Shown: piece after piece, positions 44,837 to 51,802 of the stretch | Numbering within the stretch: the stretch's first letter is position 1 | Layout: each line of letters starts with the position of its first letter | Notes under the pieces: generated by a model | What the model saw: the letters and a program-made list of their open reading frames with translations, nothing else | The model's database searches: none | Told to the model about the DNA's origin: nothing | Translations under genes and position numbers: made by a program | Source: Phragmitibacter flavus | GTDB taxonomy: Bacteria; Verrucomicrobiota; Verrucomicrobiia; Verrucomicrobiales; Verrucomicrobiaceae | Assembly (NCBI RefSeq): GCF_005780165.1 | Contig: NZ_VAUV01000007.1 | Span: forward strand, 305,695-369,694 | Direction of reading: 5' to 3' | DNA length: 64,000 nucleotides

Positions 44837-45607
44837 TCATCCCTGGCCATTGCGCACGAGGATGCGGGCAGAGTAGTCAACCCGGTGGAGATAAACCGGA
44901 TCGCCGGTGGCCTGAAAATATTCGTCGACGGCTTTTCTTGCGCCCTGCCAGTGACCGTAGTCGTCGAGAATCAGAATGCCCTTGGAATCCAGTAGAGGAA
45001 AGAGGTGCTGCAGCTCATGCCGGGTGGATTCATACCAATCGGTGTCCAGTCTCAGCAGGGCCACGTGTTTTGGAATGGTGTTGGGAATGGTGTCCTCGAC
45101 CTTGCCCTTGATGAGGAGGATTTTGTCTTCGGGGTATCCGGTGGAAATCATGTTGGCGCGGACGTCTTCGATGCTGGCTTCGCACCAGACGCCTGTGCCT
45201 TTGGGTTCCTCTTTGAGTTGGACCGCAGCCGGGCGACCATCGACACTGAAGTCATCATCCGTGGGCTCGGACATGCCTTCGAAGGTGTCGAATAGATAAA
45301 GGGTCCGGCTGACGTCGTTGTTTGCCAGCAGCACCTTGGCGATAATCATCATGCTGCCACCGCGCCAAACTCCGCACTCGACGATGTCGCCAGGAATTTG
45401 GTTTTTGGACACATAGGTGACGGCCTGCAGCAAGGAGGTCATTCGTTCCACCGTGGTCATGGTGTAGGGTTGAACCGACAACAGAATTTCTTTCTCCTGT
45501 TGGCTCAGTTCAGGGTAGTTTTCCAGCTGGGAGCGCAATTGCGTGGGCTCATGGCGAACCAGATCGAGGCCGATGCTCTGAAGCGCTGTCTTGACGAGTT
45601 TTTTCAT
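44837..45607 (-). CDS. TylF/MycF-type macrocin O-methyltransferase family protein
   Basis: A 256-residue SAM-dependent methyltransferase. Diagnostic stretches are GDIVECGVWRGGSMMIIA (motif I), YLFDTFEGMSEPTDDDF, and LLRLDTDWYESTRHELQHLFP with GILILDDYGHWQGARKAV, where the Asp residues would bind the Mg2+ that positions the sugar diol in MycF/TylF. Family members methylate sugar hydroxyls (mycinose in tylosin). In this locus it would O-methylate a sugar of the polysaccharide or a nucleotide sugar. It stands 42 bases upstream of the flippase gene. Confidence 0.88.
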   Translation of the reverse strand: MKKLVKTALQSIGLDLVRHEPTQLRSQLENYPELSQQEKEILLSVQPYTMTTVERMTSLLQAVTYVSKNQIPGDIVECGVWRGGSMMIIAKVLLANNDVSRTLYLFDTFEGMSEPTDDDFSVDGRPAAVQLKEEPKGTGVWCEASIEDVRANMISTGYPEDKILLIKGKVEDTIPNTIPKHVALLRLDTDWYESTRHELQHLFPLLDSKGILILDDYGHWQGARKAVDEYFQATGDPVYLHRVDYSARILVRNGQG

Positions 45608-45659
45608 GGAGGTTGGTGAAGTTGAAAGGGGGTGACGGCCTGAGACCGGCCATGAATGA

Positions 45660-46241
45660 TCAGTTCTCCTGGGTCAGCCAGGCTTCCACCATGTCGCACA
45701 AAATGTGCCCAACGAGGAGGTGACATTCCTGGGCGCGGGCAGTGACGGGGGAGGGGGCGCGAAAGGCCAGGTCTGCCAGTTCGGCGCATGGTCCACCTGC
45801 TTCAGCGGTGAAGGCGATGGTGAAACACTGGCGGGCCTTGGCGGCTTGCAGGCCCTTGATGACATTGGGACTTTGACCCGAGGTAGAAATGCCGATGGCG
45901 ACGTCGCCTGGCTGGGCGAGGGCTTCGACCTGACGTGCGTAAACTTCTTCAAAGCCGAAATCGTTTCCACAGGCGGTCAGAATGGAGGTGTCGGTGGTCA
46001 GCGCCATGGATGGCAGGGCCCGCCGATTTTTGCGAAAGCGGACCACCAGTTCGGCTGCCAGGTGCTGGGCATCTGCGGCGCTGCCACCATTGCCGAAGAA
46101 GAGCACCTTGTTGCCGGCTTTGAGGCAGTCGATGATCTTCTGACCGAGGGATTCGATCAAGGGGGTGGCGGAACTCAGTGCTTGCACCGTCGCCAGATGT
46201 TCTGCGAGGTGGGCGGAGATGAGGTTTTGGTAGGAAGTCAT
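45660..46241 (-). CDS. gmhA: Sedoheptulose-7-phosphate isomerase
   Basis: A 193-residue SIS-domain protein. The zinc site of GmhA is conserved: His60 and Glu64 in GSAADAQHLAAELV, Gln171 and His179 in QECHLLVGHI, each one residue off E. coli numbering. It converts sedoheptulose 7-phosphate to D-glycero-D-manno-heptose 7-phosphate, the first committed step to ADP- or GDP-heptose. The partner HldE kinase lies about 1.8 kb upstream in the same operon. GmhB and nucleotidyltransferase are not in the window. It is between a TylF gene and an FkbM gene. Confidence 0.9.
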   Translation of the reverse strand: MTSYQNLISAHLAEHLATVQALSSATPLIESLGQKIIDCLKAGNKVLFFGNGGSAADAQHLAAELVVRFRKNRRALPSMALTTDTSILTACGNDFGFEEVYARQVEALAQPGDVAIGISTSGQSPNVIKGLQAAKARQCFTIAFTAEAGGPCAELADLAFRAPSPVTARAQECHLLVGHILCDMVEAWLTQEN

Positions 46242-46284
46242 GAAAATTTAGGAATTAGGAAGCAGCCGCCCCATCTGGATGGTA

Positions 46285-47160
46285 TCAGCAGGAGACCTTT
46301 GGCAGAGAGTAGCCAAGGGCGTTGAGCTCAGAGTGGGCATTTTTGTTGAGATAGACCGCGTCTTCTGGCGCGTGTTTTCTGGTGACAAATTTTCGTTGCG
46401 GAAAGTCAACATACCATGGGCCATCGAAGATGCCGGCTTCGGGGCTCAGCAAGGTGCCATCGAGCGATACGTTTTCCTCGACGAGCACCAGTTTGGTGGT
46501 TCGGAGTGCATCGGCGAGTCCCTGCAGGACGATGGCTTCATGACCTTCGGTGTCGATCTTGATGATGTCCGGTTGGACGTTCTCCCGCTGGCACCAGTCG
46601 TCGCCACGCAAGGCCATGACTTCAGTGGTGGTTTGTCCCTTCCCGGCTTCGGAGACGATGCGGTTGGTGGGATTGAAGTCGGCATTGCTGAAGGACACCG
46701 AGCCATCCTTGTCGGACAAGGCAAAGTTCCAAGCTTTGACGTTGGGTCGATGGTTGTAATCGAGGATTTTCTGCAATGCTTGAAACGTGGCTGGATGAGG
46801 TTCGAAGGCATGCATCTGCACTTCCCGCGATTCACTCATGAGCAGGGAGTAGATGCCGATGTTGGCACCGATATCGAGTCCGGTTCGGCAGAAAGTTGAA
46901 TGACCCGTCACATCGAGCAGGAAGCTCATGTTGTGGTAGTCGTAAAGCCTCTGGCTCCACGCGAGGGCGACGCAGCCGTTCATCTCGGCACGATGGTTGA
47001 TGGAAAGTTCCGACCGTTCCGTGAGCCGCACCTTTAGAGGAAGGGGCGCAGCGCGTTTGACCATGTGCCACAGACTGTGCCGGATGAGTGATCGAGCCGT
47101 GGAGCAGCCGGGATTGGCGGCGATGTGCTTGAAATTTTTGAAGAGGCGGAACAATCCCAT
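46285..47160 (-). CDS. FkbM-family methyltransferase (copy 3)
   Basis: A 291-residue FkbM enzyme. Motif I is TGLDIGANIGIYSLLMSE, then MHAFEPHPATFQALQ, the middle WNFALSDKDGSVSF, and the FkbM late motif PDIIKIDTEGHEAIVLQGL. The first 60 residues are basic (NFKHIAANPGCSTARSLIRH), possibly for membrane or glycolipid contact. It most likely O-methylates a sugar. The gene starts with ATG at 47160 and is followed by a short gap before gmhA. Its motif I is the closest of the four to the canonical form. Confidence 0.87.
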   Translation of the reverse strand: MGLFRLFKNFKHIAANPGCSTARSLIRHSLWHMVKRAAPLPLKVRLTERSELSINHRAEMNGCVALAWSQRLYDYHNMSFLLDVTGHSTFCRTGLDIGANIGIYSLLMSESREVQMHAFEPHPATFQALQKILDYNHRPNVKAWNFALSDKDGSVSFSNADFNPTNRIVSEAGKGQTTTEVMALRGDDWCQRENVQPDIIKIDTEGHEAIVLQGLADALRTTKLVLVEENVSLDGTLLSPEAGIFDGPWYVDFPQRKFVTRKHAPEDAVYLNKNAHSELNALGYSLPKVSC

Positions 47161-47214
47161 GATGGATGGAGAGGGTCGCTGATTCCCCAGCGGGAAACAG
47201 GGATGAGATCAGAT

Positions 47215-47994
47215 TCAGGCAGTGGGCGTTTTCCGTTCCCACCACATGGTGCGGCCAAAAAAATGATCGAGAACAAATCCTGCCTTGATCAGTGCGGCCG
47301 AGGCTCGTCGAGTTTCTTCATCCCCATGGATTTCGAAGACGACCCAGCGAGTGTGTGAAAGGATGCGCGGGGCTCCCTCAAGGGCAATGCCTCCTGCGCC
47401 TTCGATGTCAACCTTGAGGAGGGTGATGGACTGCACATCCGGGCAGAGATCATCGAGTCTCTCCATTCGAACGGAACGTTGCTGCTGGCCGGAGGTGGCT
47501 CCAATGCTGTTGGTGCCTTCGAGAGGATCGTCAAAGCTGACGTTTAATTCCCCGCGCTCGTTGCCGACGGCGGCAACGATGCCAGTCCAGCGATCCTGTT
47601 GATTGAGGGCGGTGATTTTGGCGGTGGTGTAAGCGATGGCCTCCTCCATCATGTCCACTCCGGTGGTGTGGATTTTTGGGCTCAGCGAAAGCCACCAGCG
47701 GGCGGTGATGCCGATGTTGACGCCGAGTTCGACGACATTGCCGCCGTCGCTCAAGGCTTGTTCAACCGGAAGATGACGCAGCTCGTGGCCGATGAAGTTG
47801 TCGAGATAATTGGTGGCTTCCGCCAGGTTTTCGATCTGACAGAGGCGGGTGGAGATTCCGTTCCCGACGCTTTTGAAAACGTAAATGCCAAGGGCGAGCC
47901 TGACGCCATTCCAACGTTCCTGTTTCCAGCTCTGGATCAGCGCGGCTGGGAAGGTGGTGACCAGATCTCGAAAGTAGGGGCGGATCGAACTCAT
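47215..47994 (-). CDS. FkbM-family methyltransferase (copy 4)
   Basis: A 259-residue FkbM-like enzyme. Motif I is VVELGVNIGITARWWLSL (Gly-Val-Asn), followed by THTTG-like TTGVDMMEEAIAY, and the late motif SITLLKVDIEGAGGIALEGA, in which Asp-Ile-Glu-Gly-Ala replaces Asp-Thr-Glu-Gly-His. It is thus more divergent than copy 3, which lies just downstream, so the two are not a recent tandem duplication. Role inferred: glycan O-methylation. The N-terminus YFRDLVTTFPAALIQSWKQ lacks a signal. It follows the HldE kinase gene with a 37-base gap. Confidence 0.8.
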   Translation of the reverse strand: MSSIRPYFRDLVTTFPAALIQSWKQERWNGVRLALGIYVFKSVGNGISTRLCQIENLAEATNYLDNFIGHELRHLPVEQALSDGGNVVELGVNIGITARWWLSLSPKIHTTGVDMMEEAIAYTTAKITALNQQDRWTGIVAAVGNERGELNVSFDDPLEGTNSIGATSGQQQRSVRMERLDDLCPDVQSITLLKVDIEGAGGIALEGAPRILSHTRWVVFEIHGDEETRRASAALIKAGFVLDHFFGRTMWWERKTPTA

Positions 47995-48031
47995 CGTGGG
48001 GGTTGGAGGAACTAAGGGTGATTTGAGTCAG

Positions 48032-49018
48032 TCAGCTGGCGTAGGCTGCCAACAACTCTTCGGGACTCACACAGGCGGTTCCCAGTTTGCCGACAACGAT
48101 GCCGCTGGCTTGGTTGGCGATGTCGGCGGCTTCCTCGGAGCTTTTGCCCGCGGCGAGGGCAAGGGTGAGGATGGCGATGGCAGTGTCTCCAGCACCCGAG
48201 ACATCATAGACCTCCTGGGCGCAGGTGGGGATGCAATGCGGAGCTTGATCGCGTCGGAACAACATCATGCCTTGTTCACCCAGGGTGACAAGAACCTGCG
48301 GCACCTGCCATTTTTCAAGCAGGATGCGGCCGACTTCGAGCAGTTCGCTGTTTTCGCCCGGTGAGACGTCAAAATGGTGATCTTCAAGTCCGGCTGCGGC
48401 AAAAGCTTCCAGGCGGTTCGGTTTCACCAGATCGACACCCGACCAATTCAAGGGATTGCGCGGGGAAGGGTCCACTGTGATGAGAACCTTGTGCTCAGCG
48501 GCGATGGCGGTCACGGCGTTGACGAGCGCTTCGGTGACAAAACCTTTGCCGTAGTCTTCGATGATGATGGCATCCAGTTCGTTGATGATGGAACCAAGTC
48601 GATGACTCACTTCGCTGATCTCTTCATCGGTGAGCCACACCAGCTTCTCGCGGTCCACCCGCACGATCTGCTGCTGACGCGCCACGATGCGGGCTTTGGA
48701 AATGGTGGGGATGGAGTCACTGATGAGCAGGGTGCTGGTGGCAACGCCGTCTGCTTCGAGGAGAAAACTCAAATCGGCGGACTGACTGTCCTTGCCCACA
48801 CGACCCATGAGCGACACCAGCGGAGTGAAGCGGGCGAGATTGCACGCCACGTTGGCCGCGCCGCCAGGATTCAAAGTTTCCTCAACCACTTCAACGACCG
48901 GCACGGGCGCTTCGGGAGAAATCCTGCGCACGTTGCCGCGCACAAAACGGTCGAGCATGACATCGCCGATGACAAGGATGCGGCACTGGCGGAAGCGGTC
49001 GAGATCGGCGGAAGTCAC
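48032..49018 (-). CDS. D-glycero-beta-D-manno-heptose-7-phosphate kinase (HldE kinase domain only)
   Basis: A 328-residue PfkB-family kinase starting at GTG. It has ILVIGDVMLDRFVRG, then ISPEAPVPVVEV, NPGGAANVACNLA, the phosphate-binding region IIEDYGKGF and VDPSPRNP, and the catalytic DVSGAGDTAIAILTLA with the catalytic Asp. This is the RfaE1/HldE N-terminal kinase that makes heptose 1,7-bisphosphate. The E. coli protein has a C-terminal adenylyltransferase domain; that half is absent here, so it is either encoded separately or the pathway uses another enzyme. With GmhA it makes heptose for the GT9 enzymes. Confidence 0.9.
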   Translation of the reverse strand: MTSADLDRFRQCRILVIGDVMLDRFVRGNVRRISPEAPVPVVEVVEETLNPGGAANVACNLARFTPLVSLMGRVGKDSQSADLSFLLEADGVATSTLLISDSIPTISKARIVARQQQIVRVDREKLVWLTDEEISEVSHRLGSIINELDAIIIEDYGKGFVTEALVNAVTAIAAEHKVLITVDPSPRNPLNWSGVDLVKPNRLEAFAAAGLEDHHFDVSPGENSELLEVGRILLEKWQVPQVLVTLGEQGMMLFRRDQAPHCIPTCAQEVYDVSGAGDTAIAILTLALAAGKSSEEAADIANQASGIVVGKLGTACVSPEELLAAYAS

Positions 49019-49040
49019 AGGAAATCAGATCAAATCTATA

Positions 49041-50108
49041 TCAGGCTTTGGCGCGACGGGTGCGAACCGCGGCAGCAAGTTCTTCGAGGACGCCTTCGGT
49101 GGTTTCCCAGGAGACGCATGCGTCGGTGATGCTCAAACCATAAGCAGGTTTTTCGCCAGGTTGGATTTCTTGACGACCGGCCTTCAAATGACTTTCAATC
49201 ATCACGCCGGTGATGCCACGTCCGCCCGATGCGATTTGCTGGGCGATGTCACGCGCTACCAGGGGCTGGCGGTTGAAGTCCTTGAGGCTGTTGCCATGGC
49301 TGCAATCGACCATCAAATGAGGAGGAAGTCCCCGGGCTTGAAGCTGGGCGACGGCGTTGGCGACGGAAGCCGCATCGTAGTTGGGTGATGCCTTGCCGCC
49401 GCGCAGGATGACGTGGCAGGCCTCGTTGCCGCGCGTTTTCACGATGGCGGCGTGGCCGCTTTTGGTGACCGAAAGGAAGACATGTGAGCCTTGGGCGGCG
49501 GCGATGGCATCTAGAGCGATCTGGATGTTCCCGTCGGTGCCGTTTTTGAATCCGACCGGCATGGACAAGCCGGAAGCGAGCTGACGATGCACCTGGCTTT
49601 CCGTCGTGCGGGCTCCGATGGCACCCCAGGCGACGATGTCGGCGATGTATTGCGGCGTGATGACATCGAGAAATTCGGTGCCTGCGGGAACGCCGAGTTT
49701 GGCGATGCGGGTGAGCAGGCTGCGGGCTTCGCGAAGGCCGGTATTGATGTCGAAACTCTCGTCCAGACGCGGGTCGTTGATAAAACCTTTCCAGCCGACG
49801 GTCGTGCGCGGTTTTTCAAAATAGACGCGCATGACGATTTCGAGATCATCCGCGTAACGATCACGGGCGATTTTGAGTTTGTCGGCGTATTCGAGTGCGG
49901 ATTCGGCGTCGTGGATGGAGCAGGGCCCGGCAACGACCAGGAGGCGGTCGGCTTTGCCAATCAGAATTTCTTCGGCTGCCTGGCGTGAGCGTGTGACAAG
50001 ATCCTGTTCGGCTTCACCGAGCGCAATTTCGTCCATCAGCACTCCTGGTGAAACAAGATCGCGGATGTCTTCAATGCGCAGGTCGTCGGTGCGGTGTTTA
50101 TCACTCAT
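49041..50108 (-). CDS. 3-deoxy-7-phosphoheptulonate synthase (DAHP synthase)
   Basis: The start is the ATG complementary to 50106-50108 (MSDKHRTDDLRIEDI), as in AroF/AroG/AroH; upstream residues look non-coding. At 355 residues it fits the class I type. Signatures are LLVVAGPCSIHD, MRVYFEKPRTTVGWKG, GARTTESQVHRQLASGL, GFKNGTDG, ILRGGKASPNYD, DCSHGNS and GVMIESHL. It joins phosphoenolpyruvate and erythrose 4-phosphate, the first step toward aromatic amino acids. Its place between the NusG-like gene and the heptose kinase gene is unexpected; it has no evident role in glycan synthesis. Confidence 0.93.
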   Translation of the reverse strand: MSDKHRTDDLRIEDIRDLVSPGVLMDEIALGEAEQDLVTRSRQAAEEILIGKADRLLVVAGPCSIHDAESALEYADKLKIARDRYADDLEIVMRVYFEKPRTTVGWKGFINDPRLDESFDINTGLREARSLLTRIAKLGVPAGTEFLDVITPQYIADIVAWGAIGARTTESQVHRQLASGLSMPVGFKNGTDGNIQIALDAIAAAQGSHVFLSVTKSGHAAIVKTRGNEACHVILRGGKASPNYDAASVANAVAQLQARGLPPHLMVDCSHGNSLKDFNRQPLVARDIAQQIASGGRGITGVMIESHLKAGRQEIQPGEKPAYGLSITDACVSWETTEGVLEELAAAVRTRRAKA

Positions 50109-50425
50109 GTTGAATAGTTCGGTCTGGTCGGTGGGGATACGCAGCATCCGCAGAGCAGTCGTTGACGCAAGCAGGAAGTCGATTTTGAGCGTCGAGTTGG
50201 TCAAATTTATAACGGAGAAAAGCTGCCGCCATCGGTCGCCAGGGGGGGAGGCACCGCAATCGTGGGAGGGAGGGGGGATTTGGTCACAGGCGGGCAGGAC
50301 TGGTGACTAAAGTAACACCTGAAAGGTATAGTTACCCTTCTGTCAAAGTGTCTTGCACGGGTTTTTGGTGCAGATTCTCTACGGAGAGCGAAACAGCCAG
50401 GAGGTTTCCCGAAGGAGAGGGCGGA
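50109..50425. promoter_or_regulatory. Leader between NusG-like gene and DAHP synthase gene
   Basis: This 317-base spacer separates the NusG-like gene from the rest of the glycan locus. It is a candidate for an internal promoter or antiterminator recruitment site. A TTGACA stands at 50341-50346 (minus strand), but no -10 is at standard spacing. Small inverted repeats occur (for instance GGTA/TACC at 50325-50336). I see no E. coli-like ops element. The G-run region near 50235-50270 may form structure. Confidence 0.4.
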
Positions 50426-50968
50426 TTAACGCGTGGTCATCATGTCACGCACCGCACGATCACTGAGCACTTTGGAAGCAGGCACCTCAATGATGTTGGA
50501 GCGTCCAAGAAACTCGAGGAGCACACGCACGCGGTCCGCTCCATTGGCAATGCTCTCCACGATGCCCTTGAGTCCGCGCATGGGCCCTTCGGCCACTTCG
50601 ACGGTGTCGCCAACCTGCACGCCCTGGTGAATTTCGCGGACTTCCTGGTCGAGCATTTCAACGCGCAGATCGGCAATGACCTGATCGGGAATGCTGACCG
50701 TTTTGCCGCCGAAATCGACGATGCGGATGACGTTGTGCGCATGGCGAACCGCCCGGTAGCTCTCGGCGTAGACGAATCGCGCGAAAAAGTAGCTGGGAAA
50801 AAGGGCCTCTATGAACCAAACCTTTCCGCGGGGCGTGCTGCGTTGAAAGCGCAGACGTGGGCAGTAGGTTTCCACCTCGTCAAATTGACTGAGGGCAGCG
50901 GCGGCCAGATGCTCGCATTTTGGCTTTGTATGAATGCAATACCATTGCGGTTGAGTAGGATCGGACAT
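50426..50968 (-). CDS. NusG/RfaH-like transcription antiterminator
   Basis: The ATG complementary to 50966-50968 (MSDPTQPQWYCIHTKPKCE) starts the NGN domain; the upstream part of the open frame looks spurious. The 180-residue product has WYCIHTKPKCEHLAAAAL, then ALFPSYFFARF and RAVRHAHNVIRIVDFGG (NGN domain) and the KOW domain GDTVEVAEGPMRGLKGIVE. This is a specialised NusG paralogue of the RfaH/UpxY/LoaP kind, which keeps RNA polymerase reading long surface-polysaccharide operons. Its position as first gene, 317 bases upstream of a long same-strand locus, supports that role. The recruitment site is not identified. Confidence 0.87.
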   Translation of the reverse strand: MSDPTQPQWYCIHTKPKCEHLAAAALSQFDEVETYCPRLRFQRSTPRGKVWFIEALFPSYFFARFVYAESYRAVRHAHNVIRIVDFGGKTVSIPDQVIADLRVEMLDQEVREIHQGVQVGDTVEVAEGPMRGLKGIVESIANGADRVRVLLEFLGRSNIIEVPASKVLSDRAVRDMMTTR

Positions 50969-51092
50969 GTGTGGGGATGAGCGGGACTCGTCTCTAGCTT
51001 CGGGCAGGACGTGCCGGATTGCAAGCCATGGTTGGCGCTCCCGCGTCGTTGGATGGGATTGCAACCGAACGAGAAAGGACTGAGTGCGGGGC

Positions 51093-51674
51093 CTACTTGA
51101 TGTCCGCTGGAAACTCTCCCTTCGCTGCCAATTTCAGAAATTCTTCACGTTTTTCGGGACTGCGTCGCACCAGGGCGGCGAGCTTGGAGTGGTTGGTTTC
51201 GAAATAGATCAGTTCGTTGGTCGCTTCATCCCGCAAACCAAAGACATAATATTTGTAAACCATGCCCCCGACATTGCTGGCGTCGCGATAGGCGTCGAAG
51301 GTGACTTGGGAGGATTTGAATGCAAAATCCCGACGCGTCCCGACCTCAACTGCCGGAACGGCGACGGTTTCCTTGGACCAGACGACATAAGCTTCGCGAC
51401 GATGGCGGTATTTTTCTTCGGTATCCATCGTGATGACCAGCATCGTCATGCTGGCAGCGGGCATGGGTCGGGTGGAGGAACCTTCGATCCCGACCGAGGG
51501 GGTGATGGTCATGGTTTTGCGGTAAAAACTGTCTTCGACCTGATCACGCTTGGTGCCGATTTTGACGGTGACACGCAATCCGGGATATTTGGAAGCGAGG
51601 TCGGCGGGCAGATTCTGGGCGTTGGCCGTGGGCAGGGTCAAGGCAATGGAGAAAAATAAAAGGCGGGCAAGCAT
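51093..51674 (-). CDS. Secreted protein of unknown function
   Basis: A 193-residue protein with a signal peptide (residues 1-19, cleavage after NAQ). The mature part looks beta-rich, with KYPGLRVTVKIGTKRDQVED and YRKTMTITPSVGIEG, then a segment YVVWSKETVAVPAVEVGTR. No Cys and no catalytic motif. I recognise no family. It lies upstream of the NusG-like gene on the same strand with a 124-base gap and faces away from the GDSL gene. Function unknown; a periplasmic beta-sandwich is a guess. Confidence 0.6.
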   Translation of the reverse strand: MLARLLFFSIALTLPTANAQNLPADLASKYPGLRVTVKIGTKRDQVEDSFYRKTMTITPSVGIEGSSTRPMPAASMTMLVITMDTEEKYRHRREAYVVWSKETVAVPAVEVGTRRDFAFKSSQVTFDAYRDASNVGGMVYKYYVFGLRDEATNELIYFETNHSKLAALVRRSPEKREEFLKLAAKGEFPADIK

Positions 51675-51802
51675 AACGGAGTAAATAGAACGCTGAATGG
51701 TGGGTTTTTCTTATTACTTCATGATGTTTTGGTGATGACAGTTTAGCTGAAGTGTGAATTTGAGGGCTTGCATCCCGGGACACTTTCGGCCTTGATGCAA
51801 TC

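Noticed and set aside
50285..50425. Possible glycine-riboswitch-like pieces (CCGAAGGAG on plus, TTTCAGGTG on minus)
   Set aside because: The two look-alike pieces are on opposite strands, so they cannot belong to one aptamer.
50109..50425. E. coli ops-like element for the NusG paralogue
   Set aside because: No match to the known ops sequence on the minus strand; a different signal cannot be recognised by eye.
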